The position numbers and the translations under genes were made by a program. From Virgisporangium aliadipatigenens (lineage in GTDB: Bacteria > Actinomycetota > Actinomycetes > Mycobacteriales > Micromonosporaceae), in contig NZ_BOPF01000002.1 in NCBI RefSeq assembly GCF_016863615.1, forward strand, positions 434,001 to 498,000: 64,000 nt of DNA, in the 5' to 3' direction. Under the pieces are notes generated by a model, which saw only the letters and a list, made by a program, of their open reading frames with translations, was not told the DNA's origin and searched no databases. Shown in pieces: positions 8,082 through 17,018 of the stretch (within the stretch, counting starts at the first letter, position 1; each line of letters starts with the position of its first letter).

Positions 8082-9119
8082 ATGGCCGGACGGGGTGGAG
8101 CGGCACATGAGGCGGAGCCGTGGTTCCAGGCGTTGGTGGAGGCGGGCGACACCCGCGCGATGGTGTGCGTCGGCGACGCCGCCTACACGGATCACCGGCC
8201 CGCCGAGGCCGAACCCTGGTACCTGAAAGCCGCCGAGCGGGGCGACACCGAGGCGATGCTGCGGCTGGCGCAGTTCCACTGGGACGCGAGGGTCAGCGCG
8301 AGCCGCACCGGCGACGACGCGGAGATGCGGCGTTGGCTCCTGGCCGCCGCCGACGGCGGCAACGTGGCGGCGATGACGCGGCTCGCGGCACACAGCACCG
8401 GCGCCGAACGCGAGCGCTGGTACCGGCGGGCCGCCGAGGCGGGTGACACCTGGGCGGCGGTGTCCCTCGCCGACCTGCTCGCCGAGCGCGACGGGGCCGA
8501 GGCGGAGCGGTGGTACCGGCGTGCGATGACGGACGGCGGCCTGTTCGCGGCGACCCGGCTCGCTCGGCTGTTCGATCGCCAGGAACGGTTCGACGAGGCC
8601 GTCGAGGCGTACCGCGCGGCCGCCGAGGCGGGTGCCACGGAGGCCATGGCGCCCCTGATCGACCTCCTGGAACGTCTCGGGCGCAGCGACGAGGCCGGCG
8701 GGTGGCAGCGGCGCCTCGACGCGGAGCTGGCGAGCAGGTCCGAGGGGACCGTCACCGGCGCCGCGCCGTGGTTCGCGGTCGTGGCGACCGCCGTTCTCAC
8801 GACCGCCGTCCTGCCGTTCGTCCAAGGGCTGGTCGCCAAGGCGGCCGAGGACACGTACGTCGCCGTGCGGCAGGGCCTGCGCCGGCTCTTCCACCGCAGC
8901 GGCGGCGCGCCGGCCGACCACTACGGCGGCGAGCTGCTGATCGTCCAGGATCCCGACCCGTCGCTCAACCTCGCCCTGCACCTGTGGACGGACAGCCCGC
9001 CGGAGGCGATCCGGGCGCTCGCCGACCTCGACCTGACCGAGCGGGAGCCGGGTGGGACCGGGCTCCGGCGTGTCTTCTGGAACCAGCAGACCAAACGCTG
9101 GGAGTCGGTGCGCGGCTGA
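8082..9119 (+). CDS. Sel1-repeat protein with membrane segment and C-terminal domain
   Basis: A 345-residue protein. Residues 10-215 are five or six Sel1-like helical repeats (AEPWYLKAAERGDTEAMLRLAQ, ERWYRRAAEAGDTWAAVSLADLL). A hydrophobic stretch at about 225-245 (WFAVVATAVLTTAVLPFVQGLV) is a probable membrane segment. The last 90 residues form a small alpha/beta domain (GGELLIVQDPDPSLNLALHLW, RVFWNQQTKRWESVR). Sel1 repeats mediate protein contacts, so a scaffold or signalling role is likely, but the partner is unknown. The gene has its own leaderless promoter inside the preceding stop codon. Confidence 0.75.
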   Translation: MAGRGGAAHEAEPWFQALVEAGDTRAMVCVGDAAYTDHRPAEAEPWYLKAAERGDTEAMLRLAQFHWDARVSASRTGDDAEMRRWLLAAADGGNVAAMTRLAAHSTGAERERWYRRAAEAGDTWAAVSLADLLAERDGAEAERWYRRAMTDGGLFAATRLARLFDRQERFDEAVEAYRAAAEAGATEAMAPLIDLLERLGRSDEAGGWQRRLDAELASRSEGTVTGAAPWFAVVATAVLTTAVLPFVQGLVAKAAEDTYVAVRQGLRRLFHRSGGAPADHYGGELLIVQDPDPSLNLALHLWTDSPPEAIRALADLDLTEREPGGTGLRRVFWNQQTKRWESVRG

Positions 9120-9124
9120 CCCGC

Positions 9125-9724
9125 TCAGCCCCGGGCGGCGACGGCGGCGTACGGCCGGTGCGTGCCGTCGCTCGGGCGGTGCAGGCGGTCGACCTCGGCG
9201 AAACCGGCGTGCGACAGCCGTTGCGACAGCGCGGCGGGGGACCACCGGTAGGCGGTCACGACCTTGTGCTCGAACGCGGCCACCTCGTCCCCGTCGAACA
9301 TGCCGACCACCAGCGACCCGCCCGGAGCCAGCACCCGCCGGAACTCCGCGAGCACGTCGTCGATCTCGTCCGGCGGCAGATGGATCAGCGAGAACCACGC
9401 CAGGATCCCGGCGACGGAGCCGCCGGCCGCATCGAGCCGGGTCATCGACCCGATCCGGTAGTGCCCGTCCGGATGGGCCGCCCGCGCGTGCGCGACGAAC
9501 TCCGGCACCAGGTCGATGCCGGACGCGTCGACGCCCAGCGAACGCAGGTACGCGGTGAGGTGGCCGGGTCCGCAGCCGAGGTCGAGCACCGGGCCCGGGC
9601 AGTCCTTGAGATGCCGCCCGATGAAGGCGAGATCGTCGGGATGGGTCCGCTCCCTCGTGCCGAACAGGTCGATGTAGAGCCCCGCGACGGATGAGTACGC
9701 CCGCTGGACGGTTTCCGGATCCAC
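9125..9724 (-). CDS. SAM-dependent methyltransferase (class I)
   Basis: A 199-residue Rossmann-fold methyltransferase with VLDLGCGPGHLTAYL as the SAM-binding motif I, GIDLVPEFV as the acidic motif II and AGILAWFSLIHLPPDEIDDVLAEFRRVLAPGGSLVVG as the typical motif III region. The length is that of a small-molecule or lipid methyltransferase. The substrate cannot be told from sequence. The GTG start follows TATAGT at 6 nt, so it is leaderless. It is convergent with the Sel1-repeat gene, with a 5-nt gap, and is downstream of the TIR-like genes on the same strand, separated by 156 bp. Confidence 0.9.
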   Translation of the reverse strand: MDPETVQRAYSSVAGLYIDLFGTRERTHPDDLAFIGRHLKDCPGPVLDLGCGPGHLTAYLRSLGVDASGIDLVPEFVAHARAAHPDGHYRIGSMTRLDAAGGSVAGILAWFSLIHLPPDEIDDVLAEFRRVLAPGGSLVVGMFDGDEVAAFEHKVVTAYRWSPAALSQRLSHAGFAEVDRLHRPSDGTHRPYAAVAARG

Positions 9725-9730
9725 CGCGCG

Positions 9731-9736
9731 ACTATA
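9731..9736 (-). promoter_or_regulatory. -10 box TATAGT, leaderless start
   Basis: On the minus strand TATAGT ends 6 nt before the methyltransferase GTG. The rest of 9737-9880 shows no gene or clear hairpin. Confidence 0.55.
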
Positions 9737-9880
9737 AGGGGCCGGCGCTCAAGTGGTGGGGCCTCGCACATGTCAAACGCCGCCCGAAACATGCGTACGC
9801 CCCCACTACTCGGGCGCCCCTCCCGGCGGCCGCCGCATTCGCGGCCGGCATCGTTCCGGACGAGAGCGGTATTCGTTCGG

Positions 9881-11572
9881 TCATGGCCGCAGGGCCCGCT
9901 GGGCCGCACTTCTCAGCTTCGGGTCCTCGATATGCCCGGCGATCGCCAGCGCCTTATCACGTTGATCTGTGTAGAGGTACGGCGCGAGACTGATCAATGC
10001 CCTCTTCAGCGTGGTGTCGTCATCCAGTTGCCATGTGAGCAGCAGGACTTTGTCCAGTTGCTCGAGAACCAGATGCGGCGCCAGACTCTCGATCAGGCGG
10101 GACAGGGTGTCCGGATCGGCGATTCGGGCGGCGTGCTGGACGACGGTGTCCAGGAGGTCGTAGTCCAGGTAGGGCGCCATCGCGGCGAGAACGGTGGCTC
10201 GTGTCGCGGGATCGATCACCTCTGTTGCGACTCGCACCGCCCTCGCGCGCAGCTTGCGCTGAACGTCGTTGTCCTTGTCGGCGAAGTACTTCATGACTTC
10301 GGCAACGACAATTGGCGCCTCGACCTCCGCAAGGATTTCCGCGACGTCGAACGCCTCCGTCATCGTCTCGTCGTCGAGGTATCGGGCAATCTCCAGCAGC
10401 ACAAGTCGCCGATTCGCGGTTTCCTGCACCATCCGTACGGCCCGGAGCGACTGGGATGCCGCAAGCCGACGATCGGGGCCCGAGAGGTAACGCGACATCT
10501 CGGCCAGGGAACGAGCACGTTCGCCGGGTTCGGTGATGCCCTCCGCCATCTGTAACGCGGAGGTACTGAGACCGGCACGCCGGGCGGCGGAGTCCGGATC
10601 GGCGGCGGACCGGGCCAGGGAAAGCGCGCGATCGCGGCGCTTGGCGTCCGTGAGGTCGACCGTTACCGCGTCGGCATCGAAGCGACGCGCGAACGCGTCC
10701 AACTGATTGAACGGACCGGTGTTCAGCCAGTCGGTACCTCTGTCGTTGAGGTCGCACCCGGCGATGCGGAGCCGTTCGACGATCTTCTTGATCGAGCCTA
10801 CGGAGCCGTCGAAGCGGATCACATTGCGCCCGCCCAGGTCGGCGAACGGGCGCAGCTGGCCGATCTCGATGATGACCGTGCGCTCGGGGTGCAGTGCCAT
10901 CGCCATGCCGAGTTCGAAAAGAACGTTGGGCCGGGCCTGGCCGGTCGGCCGCATCTCGTAGTCGGGCTCGTCCGTGCTGCGCATGGCGGGGTGCATGAAG
11001 GCGACGTCATCGGGCGTCAGGATCGCGACGGCCGCCTGGATTTTCCGGAACGCGGTGTCCACCACCGCACCGAGGAACGGTGCCGCGCTGCCGGTCTGCC
11101 CGACAGCAGCTTCCCATTCCAGCGGCCGCAGGCCGATCGCGCGCAGCAGGCCGAAGATCGCCCTGCGTGCTTCTTCGTCGCGCCCATGGATGACGAAGAC
11201 GTCGTGTGGGTCGGGAGCCGTCGTGCGATCGCCGGAGATGGATGACTGATCCGCGTGTACCGAGGATGTTCCTGACGCTGTGCCGAACACGTCGTGGACC
11301 GCGCTGCCCCTGAAAGCTGTCGGGTGGTCCGGCTCGGCCGATTCGCCGCCGAGCAGCGCGGTGAGGTCGCGTCGGCCCACCACGGCCAGCGCTGTGGGCA
11401 ACTCGGAAAGTCCGTCGCGCTCCTGCAGCCACTGCCACAATTCCCGGGCTTCCCGCCCCGCCCACCAGCGTCGTTGATCGGACGCCGGCACCTCGAGGTA
11501 GTCAGCCAGATCCCGCCAGCTGTCGCCCAGGCGTGCAAAGAACTTGTGGCGGGTTGCCGGGTCAACTTTCAC
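9881..11572 (-). CDS. Death-like/TIR-like/helical-repeat effector, copy 1
   Basis: A 563-residue protein. Residues 1-75 resemble the bacterial Death-like or effector-associated domains (FFARLGDSWRDLADYLEVP, WQWLQERDGLSELPTAL). After a Ser/Thr-rich linker comes a TIR-like nucleotide-binding domain of the COG4271/PF10137 type: VFVIHGRDEEARRAIFGLLRAIGL, PLEWEAAVGQTGSAAPFLG, VAILTPDD and NVLFELGMAMAL with the Glu expected to act in NAD cleavage. The last 260 residues are degenerate helical repeats (AAMAPYLDYDLLD, ESLAPHLVLEQLD). I chose the GTG at 11572 because GAAGGG lies 6 nt upstream and the start matches that of copy 2. Related domains act in CBASS and Pycsar defence, so NAD-depleting immunity is a reasonable inference. 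Confidence 0.85.
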   Translation of the reverse strand: MKVDPATRHKFFARLGDSWRDLADYLEVPASDQRRWWAGREARELWQWLQERDGLSELPTALAVVGRRDLTALLGGESAEPDHPTAFRGSAVHDVFGTASGTSSVHADQSSISGDRTTAPDPHDVFVIHGRDEEARRAIFGLLRAIGLRPLEWEAAVGQTGSAAPFLGAVVDTAFRKIQAAVAILTPDDVAFMHPAMRSTDEPDYEMRPTGQARPNVLFELGMAMALHPERTVIIEIGQLRPFADLGGRNVIRFDGSVGSIKKIVERLRIAGCDLNDRGTDWLNTGPFNQLDAFARRFDADAVTVDLTDAKRRDRALSLARSAADPDSAARRAGLSTSALQMAEGITEPGERARSLAEMSRYLSGPDRRLAASQSLRAVRMVQETANRRLVLLEIARYLDDETMTEAFDVAEILAEVEAPIVVAEVMKYFADKDNDVQRKLRARAVRVATEVIDPATRATVLAAMAPYLDYDLLDTVVQHAARIADPDTLSRLIESLAPHLVLEQLDKVLLLTWQLDDDTTLKRALISLAPYLYTDQRDKALAIAGHIEDPKLRSAAQRALRP

Positions 11573-11599
11573 GGGCTGCCCTTCGCAGATCGACAGCCC

Positions 11600-11605
11600 A
11601 GTATC
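11600..11605 (-). promoter_or_regulatory. -10 box GATACT before effector copy 1
   Basis: GATACTGG on the minus strand lies about 28 nt before the GTG. The same GATACTGG and much of the following leader recur before copy 2, so the promoter was duplicated with the gene. Confidence 0.55.
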
Positions 11606-11673
11606 GGTGCGAATACTGATCGAGAAGGTGTCCCCGGACACAAAGGTCCGAAAGTGCTACCACTGCGGGTGGA

Positions 11674-13158
11674 TCACCGTTGGAGTGCGCGCTCGGTTAT
11701 CCGGCGCAGTTGCGGATCTTCGATCAGCTCCGCCAGCGCCAGCGCATCCGCTCGATGATCGGCGCACAGGTACGGACCGAAACTGGACAGCGCCTCCTTC
11801 AGCGCGAGGTCGTTGTCCAGTCGCCGGGTGAGCCGGAGGGTGATCTCCATTCGTTCATGGGTCAGATACGGCGCGAAACTGGCGATCAGGTGGGCGAGAG
11901 AGAACGGATTGTCGATCCGGAATGCGCGCTGCAACACCTGGAGCACGAGGTGGTCGTCCAGATAGTCGGCCATCGCGCTCAGAACCTTGGCCCGGATGAC
12001 CGGATCGATGATCTCGAAGGCTGCGGAAACTGCCGTGGTGCGAAGATCTTGATGACGGGGGTTGTCCTCCTCGGCGGCGAACCTCATCAACTCCGCGAGG
12101 ATCATCGGGGTACCACGATCCGCGAGGATCTTCGCGAGTGAGAACGCCTCGGTCAGCCCCTCGTCGTCCAGGTAGCGCGCGATCTCCAGCAGCGTCGTGC
12201 GGCGGTCGGCGTCGTCCGGGATCGCCCGGATGCTTCGGAGCGCCTCCGCGGCCGACCCGGCATCCGCGGCAGATCGCGCCAGGGCCAGTGCGCGGTCTCG
12301 TCGCGAGGCCTCGGTCGCATCGGCCACGGGCGGGTGGCTCTCCAATGAACGGGAGTACGCGTCGAGGCCCTTGAACGGAACGACGTCGAGCCAGTCGGTG
12401 CCCGTGACGTTGATGTCGCAGCCCGCCGTGCGGAGCCGGTCGACGATCTTCTTGATCGAGGCGACCGAACCGTCGAAGCGGATCACATTGCGGCCGCCCA
12501 GGTCGGCGAACGGACGGAGCCGGCCCATTTCGATGATGACCGTGCGGTCCTCGTGCAGCGCGATCGCCATGCCGAGTTCGAACAGGACGTTGGGTCGGAC
12601 CTGCCCGGTGAGGCGGGTCTCGTAGTCGGGCTCGTCCGCGCCGCGCATGGCGGGGTGCAGGAAAGCGGCGTCGTCCGGCGTCAGGATCGCGACGGCCGCC
12701 CGGATCTTCCGGAACGCCGTCGCCACGACGTCACCGAGGAACGGCGCCGCACTGTTGGTGTGCCCGACCGCCTGTTCCCATTCGAGCGGCCGCAACCCGA
12801 CGGCGCGCAGCAGCCCGAAGATCGCCTTTCGGGCCTCCTCGTCGCGCCCGTGAATGACGAACACGTTTCGCGGGTCGGGCTGGTTGTCGCGCTGTGGTAC
12901 CCGATCCGGCCATCGGGAGTTCCGGCCGGGCGGGTCGAGCACGCCGGCAAGATCGGCTCGGTCCACGGCGGTCAGCGCATCGGGCAGGTCGTGTAGGCGG
13001 TCACGAGCTTGCAGCCACTCCCAGATGTGCCCGGATTCGTCGCCCTGGCGCCATCGCGATTGCTCCCACGGTGGAATTTGCAGGAAAATGGCCACCTCCC
13101 GCCAGGAGCCGCCGAGTTGCCGCAAGAACGCGAGTCGTGCGTTGGGATCTGTCTCCAC
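11674..13158 (-). CDS. Death-like/TIR-like/helical-repeat effector, copy 2
   Basis: A 494-residue paralogue of the downstream gene. Residues 1-75 form the Death-like domain (FLRQLGGSWREVAIFLQIP, WEWLQARDRLHDLPDAL). Residues 98-260 form the TIR-like domain with VFVIHGRDEEARKAIFGLLRAVGL, ILTPDDAAFLHPAM and FELGMAIALHEDRTVIIE; Glu194 is the likely catalytic residue. Residues 275-494 are helical repeats ending LALAELIEDPQLRRITERAL. The linker between domains is about 30 residues shorter than in copy 1, and one helical repeat is missing. The GTG follows GAAAGGCGG. The TIR cores are far more alike than the linkers. No cyclase, CD-NTase or phage-sensor gene is adjacent, so the trigger is unknown. 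Confidence 0.87.
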   Translation of the reverse strand: METDPNARLAFLRQLGGSWREVAIFLQIPPWEQSRWRQGDESGHIWEWLQARDRLHDLPDALTAVDRADLAGVLDPPGRNSRWPDRVPQRDNQPDPRNVFVIHGRDEEARKAIFGLLRAVGLRPLEWEQAVGHTNSAAPFLGDVVATAFRKIRAAVAILTPDDAAFLHPAMRGADEPDYETRLTGQVRPNVLFELGMAIALHEDRTVIIEMGRLRPFADLGGRNVIRFDGSVASIKKIVDRLRTAGCDINVTGTDWLDVVPFKGLDAYSRSLESHPPVADATEASRRDRALALARSAADAGSAAEALRSIRAIPDDADRRTTLLEIARYLDDEGLTEAFSLAKILADRGTPMILAELMRFAAEEDNPRHQDLRTTAVSAAFEIIDPVIRAKVLSAMADYLDDHLVLQVLQRAFRIDNPFSLAHLIASFAPYLTHERMEITLRLTRRLDNDLALKEALSSFGPYLCADHRADALALAELIEDPQLRRITERALQR

Positions 13159-13185
13159 CGGGCCGCCTTTCGGAATCGACGGTCC

Positions 13186-13191
13186 AGTATC
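13186..13191 (-). promoter_or_regulatory. -10 box GATACT before effector copy 2
   Basis: GATACTGG on the minus strand, about 27 nt before the GTG at 13158, matches the box before copy 1 in sequence and position. Confidence 0.55.
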
Positions 13192-13293
13192 AGCTCACTC
13201 GGCGGTGACGCAAAGTGTTCCGGATCGTCCGAACGTGTCAGCCTGTCGACACGATGGTGGAATATGCGGCTCGTAGTCACCGAAGGAGATGCG

Positions 13294-13641
13294 ATGGACG
13301 AGCGGGCGGATCCGGTCGAGATTCTCGCGCGCGTGGGCCGGTTCGACAGCCGCGAACGGGCGTTCGACGTGTGGGTGCACAAGGCGCGAAAGGCCGGCTG
13401 GAGCGTGGAGGTGCGCGCGACGACGTTCGACGTGCCGGGCACCGGTTGCGGGGTGGTCGACATCGAGGGCCTGCCGTACCGGGTGCACCACGGCCCGCGG
13501 GTGCGTCACCTGGTCGGCATCGTCGAGCCCGGCAAACACCTGATCGCGTCCGCCGTCGACGCGACGCTGGGGCGCGCCGACGGGACGGTGTTCCGGTGGG
13601 AGTTCGGGTACGCGGCGTGGGCCGAGCCGGTCATCGGCTGA
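13294..13641 (+). CDS. Uncharacterised 115-residue protein
   Basis: A small soluble protein with no motif I recognise. It has a mixed N-terminal helix (RERAFDVWVHKARKAGW), a central strand-rich stretch (TTFDVPGTGCGVVDIEGLPYRVHHGPRVRHLVGIVEPG) and an aromatic C-terminus (FRWEFGYAAWAEPVIG). The ATG follows GAAGGAGAT at 3-5 nt, a strong ribosome site. It is divergent from effector copy 2, with 135 bp between that hold a near-palindrome (GTTCCGGATCGTCCGAAC). The last 11 nt overlap the convergent reductase gene. Confidence 0.7.
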   Translation: MDERADPVEILARVGRFDSRERAFDVWVHKARKAGWSVEVRATTFDVPGTGCGVVDIEGLPYRVHHGPRVRHLVGIVEPGKHLIASAVDATLGRADGTVFRWEFGYAAWAEPVIG

Positions 13642-14428
13642 GGAACTCCCGCACGCCGCGCGGCCGTGTGCCGAGGCGGGCACGCGTCCACGCGCAGTCC
13701 AGCCGCACGTCCCGGGCTCCCGGCAGCCCGCTGTCCACCCGCAGCCCGGCGGGAAGCGCGCGGCCGGTGATGAGCGTGCCGAGTTCGTGCCGGCTGACCG
13801 CTTCCGGGCCCGCGACGTGGTACGTGCCCGGGTGCGCCGATCCGGCCAGTTCGAGCAGCGCGTCCGCCAGGTCGTCGACGTGCACCGGGCACCGCACGTC
13901 GTCGGTGAAGAGCACGCCCGACGCGGTGCCGGCGACGAGCGCGTGCGCGAACGTCTCGTGCGCCGACTCGCCGCCGCCGATGATGAGCGACGTGCGGGCG
14001 ACGGCGGCGTCCGGGTCGATCGCGGCGACCGCCGTTTCCGCCGCGGCCTTGGCGGCGCCGTAGGGCGTTCCCGGGCAGGGGCGGTCGCGCTCCGTGTAGC
14101 GGCCGGACCGGCCGGAGAAGACCGCGTCGCTCGACACGTGCACGAGCCGGGCGCCGACGTCGACCGCCGCGATCGCCACGTGCGCCGCACCGTCCGCGGT
14201 CGTCGCCCAGTCTCCCTGGTCGAATGCGGCGTTGACCACCGCCGCCGGCCGGATCCGCCGGAGCGTGGCGACCACGTCGTCCCGCCGGCGGATGTCGAGC
14301 GGCCGGCCGTCGCGCGACGGCGCGTGCCGGTGGTAGGTCGCCGCGACCCGGGCGCCCGAACGCGCCGCCCGCCGCACGAGCGCGCGCCCGAGGAGTCCGC
14401 TGCCACCGACGACCAGCACGTCCACCAC
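13631..14428 (-). CDS. NAD(P)-dependent epimerase/reductase, RmlD-like
   Basis: A 265-residue extended short-chain dehydrogenase. The Rossmann loop is VLVVGGSGLLGRALVR. LVHVSSDAVFSG and the YGAAKAAAE catalytic Tyr-Lys pair follow, and RPAAVVNAAF is the typical RmlD loop. RmlD reduces dTDP-4-keto-rhamnose, but no dTDP-sugar genes are near, so the substrate is open. I chose the GTG at 14428, 7 nt after TACCTT; the frame extends upstream to 14461, but that part would cover the promoter box. It is convergent with the 115-residue protein. Confidence 0.85.
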   Translation of the reverse strand: MVDVLVVGGSGLLGRALVRRAARSGARVAATYHRHAPSRDGRPLDIRRRDDVVATLRRIRPAAVVNAAFDQGDWATTADGAAHVAIAAVDVGARLVHVSSDAVFSGRSGRYTERDRPCPGTPYGAAKAAAETAVAAIDPDAAVARTSLIIGGGESAHETFAHALVAGTASGVLFTDDVRCPVHVDDLADALLELAGSAHPGTYHVAGPEAVSRHELGTLITGRALPAGLRVDSGLPGARDVRLDCAWTRARLGTRPRGVREFLSR

Positions 14429-14435
14429 GCGTACG

Positions 14436-14441
14436 AAGGTA
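14436..14441 (-). promoter_or_regulatory. -10 box TACCTT, leaderless start
   Basis: TACCTT on the minus strand ends 7 nt before the reductase GTG at 14428. Confidence 0.45.
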
Positions 14442-14501
14442 TCCCGGTCAGCGGGACTCACTGTCGTATTTGCCGTCGGGGCGCGCCGACACTTTCACCC
14501 T

Positions 14502-14861
14502 ATGACCGAGGCACACACCCCGCAGTTTCCCGAGCCGGACGCCGACGAGACCGGCCCGTACACGCACCTCGGCTTCGCCCGCGCGAAACTCGGCCACGAG
14601 GACGCCGTCGAGAAGCTGATCCTCGACCTGGTCGAGCCGCTGCGCGCGGAGGAGGGCGCGATCGAGTTCCACGTGCACCGCGACCGCGCCGACCGTCAAT
14701 CGTTCGTCATCTATGAAGTGTTCCGCTCGAAGAAGGACCTCGAAAGGCACGTCGCCCAGCCGTACACGCAGGAGTTCATCCGCGCGATGCGGCCGCACGT
14801 CGAGGGTCCGTTGCGGCAGCAGTTCCTGCGGATGCTGAGCACACTGCCGGAAGGCGGGTGA
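14502..14861 (+). CDS. ABM-domain monooxygenase (YgiN-like quinol monooxygenase)
   Basis: A 119-residue protein with one antibiotic-biosynthesis-monooxygenase fold: GHEDAVEKLILDLVEPLRAEEGAIEFHVHRDRADRQSFVIYEVFRSKKDLERHVAQPYTQEF carries the usual E-G-x-x-x-x-x-x-H and W/YE-x-[FY] pattern. Such cofactor-free enzymes oxidise quinols or polyketide-like phenols. It is the first gene of a tight operon with an FAD hydroxylase (4-nt gap) and WrbA (overlapping), so all three probably act on one aromatic or quinone substrate. Confidence 0.88.
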   Translation: MTEAHTPQFPEPDADETGPYTHLGFARAKLGHEDAVEKLILDLVEPLRAEEGAIEFHVHRDRADRQSFVIYEVFRSKKDLERHVAQPYTQEFIRAMRPHVEGPLRQQFLRMLSTLPEGG

Positions 14862-14865
14862 GACC

Positions 14866-16419
14866 ATGACCGACGTCCTCGTGGTCGGGGCCGGGCCGAG
14901 CGGGCTGATGACCGCCACACTGCTTGCGCGGCAAGGCATCGACGTGCGCATCGTCGACTCCAAGCCGGGCCCGTGCACCGAGTCGCGGGCCTTCGCCACA
15001 CAGGCGCGCACCGTCGAACTGTTCCGCTCCATCGGACTCGCCGACCAGCTCATCGCGCGCGGCGCGGTCAACACCGGCATCACGTTCCACATCAAGGGGC
15101 GCGACCTCGGTGGGCTCGACTTCGACCGCGCGCGGGCGCCGGACACGCCGTACCCGTTCATTCTCATGGCGCCGCAGTGCGAGATCGAGGACGTCCTGTT
15201 GCGGGACCTCGCCACTTTCGGTGTTTCGGTCGAACGTCGAACGACGCTCATGACGTTCGACCAGAACGACACCGGCGTGCGGGCGGCCCTGAGTACCGGC
15301 GAGACGGTGACGTGCGACTACATCGTCGGGGCCGACGGCGCGCACAGCGTCGTGCGCAAGGGTCTCGGCCTCGACTTCGACGGCGATCCCTACGCGCAGC
15401 GCTATCTGCTCGCCGACTGCCGCGTCGAGTGGCCCTTCGACCACGACACCTTCCGCATCTTCATGAACGGCGACCGCATCGGCCTGTTCCTCCCGCTCGC
15501 CGGCGCGACCACTTCCCGGGTGATGACCACCGACAAGACCGGCCGCGACGGCGACCTGAACCTCCCCGAGCTGGAAGCCGAGCTGCGCAAGGCGATGTGC
15601 GTGCCGGTGACGCTGTCGAGTCCACAGTGGACGACGCGCTACCAGGCACACCTGCGCCACGTCGAACGCTACCGCGTCGGCCGCGGCTTCCTGGTCGGCG
15701 ACGCCGCGCACATCCACTCGCCGGCCGGCGGGCAGGGCATGAACACCGGCCTGCAGGACGCGGCGAACCTCGCGTGGAAGCTCGCGGCCGTGCTGCGCGC
15801 CGGTGCCGACGACGCCCTGCTGGACAGCTACCACGACGAACGCCACCCGGTCGGCGTGGAACTGCTGCGCTTCACCGACCGGCTGTACAAGGTGACGGCC
15901 GACCTGTCGGGCCCGCGCGCGCGGCTGCGCGACACGTTCGGGCCGTTCGTCGTGAAGCGGGTGTTCACGCTGCCGGTGCCGCACCGCAAGGCGTTCCGCA
16001 AGCTGTCCCAGACCGGGCTGTCCTACGGAGCGGGACCGTTCACAGTGGACGGCCGGCTCGCGTCGAAGAAGGGGCCGCGCGCGGGGGACCGGGCACCGGA
16101 CGCGGACGGACGGCTCTTCGACCTGCTGGCCGGGTACCGCCTGCACCTGCTGGCGTTGTCCCGCCGGCCGCTGACCGACGTGGAGAAGGTGCGGCTGCGC
16201 GGCATCGAGGGCGTGCAGACCCACATCGTCGACAGCGGCGAGGAGGCCTTCGCGCGCTACGGACTCACCCGGGCGGACGCCCAGGCGTTGTACGTCATCC
16301 GGCCGGACGGCTACGTCGCCTGGCGCGACGACGGCCTGGATGTCGAGGCGTGCCGGCGGTTCCTCGCCCGGCTGCAGGGCGGGATCGCCACCACACGGGA
16401 AGCGGAGGTTGTTCAGTGA
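14866..16419 (+). CDS. FAD-dependent aromatic hydroxylase (PheA/TfdB family)
   Basis: A 517-residue class A flavoprotein monooxygenase. [21 protein letters not shown] binds the ADP of [18 protein letters not shown] is the DG motif and [33 protein letters not shown] is the GD motif. The final 150 residues form the thioredoxin-like C-terminal domain typical of phenol hydroxylases ([29 protein letters not shown]). It adds one oxygen to a phenolic ring using NAD(P)H. The ATG at 14866 follows GGCGGGTGAG. Its TGA overlaps the WrbA GTG. Confidence 0.93.
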   Translation: MTDVLVVGAGPSGLMTATLLARQGIDVRIVDSKPGPCTESRAFATQARTVELFRSIGLADQLIARGAVNTGITFHIKGRDLGGLDFDRARAPDTPYPFILMAPQCEIEDVLLRDLATFGVSVERRTTLMTFDQNDTGVRAALSTGETVTCDYIVGADGAHSVVRKGLGLDFDGDPYAQRYLLADCRVEWPFDHDTFRIFMNGDRIGLFLPLAGATTSRVMTTDKTGRDGDLNLPELEAELRKAMCVPVTLSSPQWTTRYQAHLRHVERYRVGRGFLVGDAAHIHSPAGGQGMNTGLQDAANLAWKLAAVLRAGADDALLDSYHDERHPVGVELLRFTDRLYKVTADLSGPRARLRDTFGPFVVKRVFTLPVPHRKAFRKLSQTGLSYGAGPFTVDGRLASKKGPRAGDRAPDADGRLFDLLAGYRLHLLALSRRPLTDVEKVRLRGIEGVQTHIVDSGEEAFARYGLTRADAQALYVIRPDGYVAWRDDGLDVEACRRFLARLQGGIATTREAEVVQ

Positions 16420-17018
16420 CCAGGGTTCTGGTGCTCTACCACAGCGTCTACGGGCACGTGGAGACGATGGCGGCGGCCGTCGCCGACGGAGCGTGCACAG
16501 TGGACGGTGCGACGGTGTCGCTCAAACGGGTGCCGGAGACGATGCCGCCGGAGGCGTTCGCGGCGATCGGCGGAAAGGCCGACCAGCCGGCGCCGGTCGC
16601 CGATCCGGCGGAGCTTCCGGAATACGACGCGATCATCTTCGGCACCGGAACGCGCTTCGGCAACATGTCCGGGCAGATGCGCACGTTCCTCGACCAGACC
16701 GGTGGGCTGTGGGCCTCGGGCGCGCTCGTGGGGAAGGTCGGCTCGGTGTTCGTGTCGACGGCCACGCAGCACGGCGGGCAGGAGTCGACGGCGCTGTCGT
16801 TCCACACGACGCTGCTGCACCACGGGATGCTCGTCGTCGGGCTGCCCTACAGCGAACAGCGGCAGATCGGCTTCGACGAGGTGAAGGGCGGCAGCCCCTA
16901 CGGCGCCAGCACCATCACCGGCCTCAAGGGCGAACGCCTTCCGAGCGACGTCGAACTGGACATGGCCCGGTTCCAGGGCCGGCACGTCACGCAGATCGCG
17001 GCCCGGCTGACCGCGTAG
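16416..17018 (+). CDS. wrbA: NAD(P)H:quinone oxidoreductase, WrbA family
   Basis: A 200-residue flavodoxin-fold quinone reductase that makes a two-electron reduction and avoids semiquinones. The FMN phosphate loop is [15 protein letters not shown], and [24 protein letters not shown] is the WrbA signature. [25 protein letters not shown] also matches. The GTG at 16416 overlaps the TGA of the hydroxylase, with GGAGG 8 nt upstream. With the ABM and FAD enzymes it forms a quinone-handling unit, either detoxification or a small piece of aromatic metabolism. Confidence 0.94.
   Translation: MTRVLVLYHSVYGHVETMAAAVADGACTVDGATVSLKRVPETMPPEAFAAIGGKADQPAPVADPAELPEYDAIIFGTGTRFGNMSGQMRTFLDQTGGLWASGALVGKVGSVFVSTATQHGGQESTALSFHTTLLHHGMLVVGLPYSEQRQIGFDEVKGGSPYGASTITGLKGERLPSDVELDMARFQGRHVTQIAARLTA

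Noticed and set aside
9881-13158. CBASS or Pycsar operon
   Set aside because: No CD-NTase or adenylate/uridylate cyclase gene lies near the TIR-like genes.
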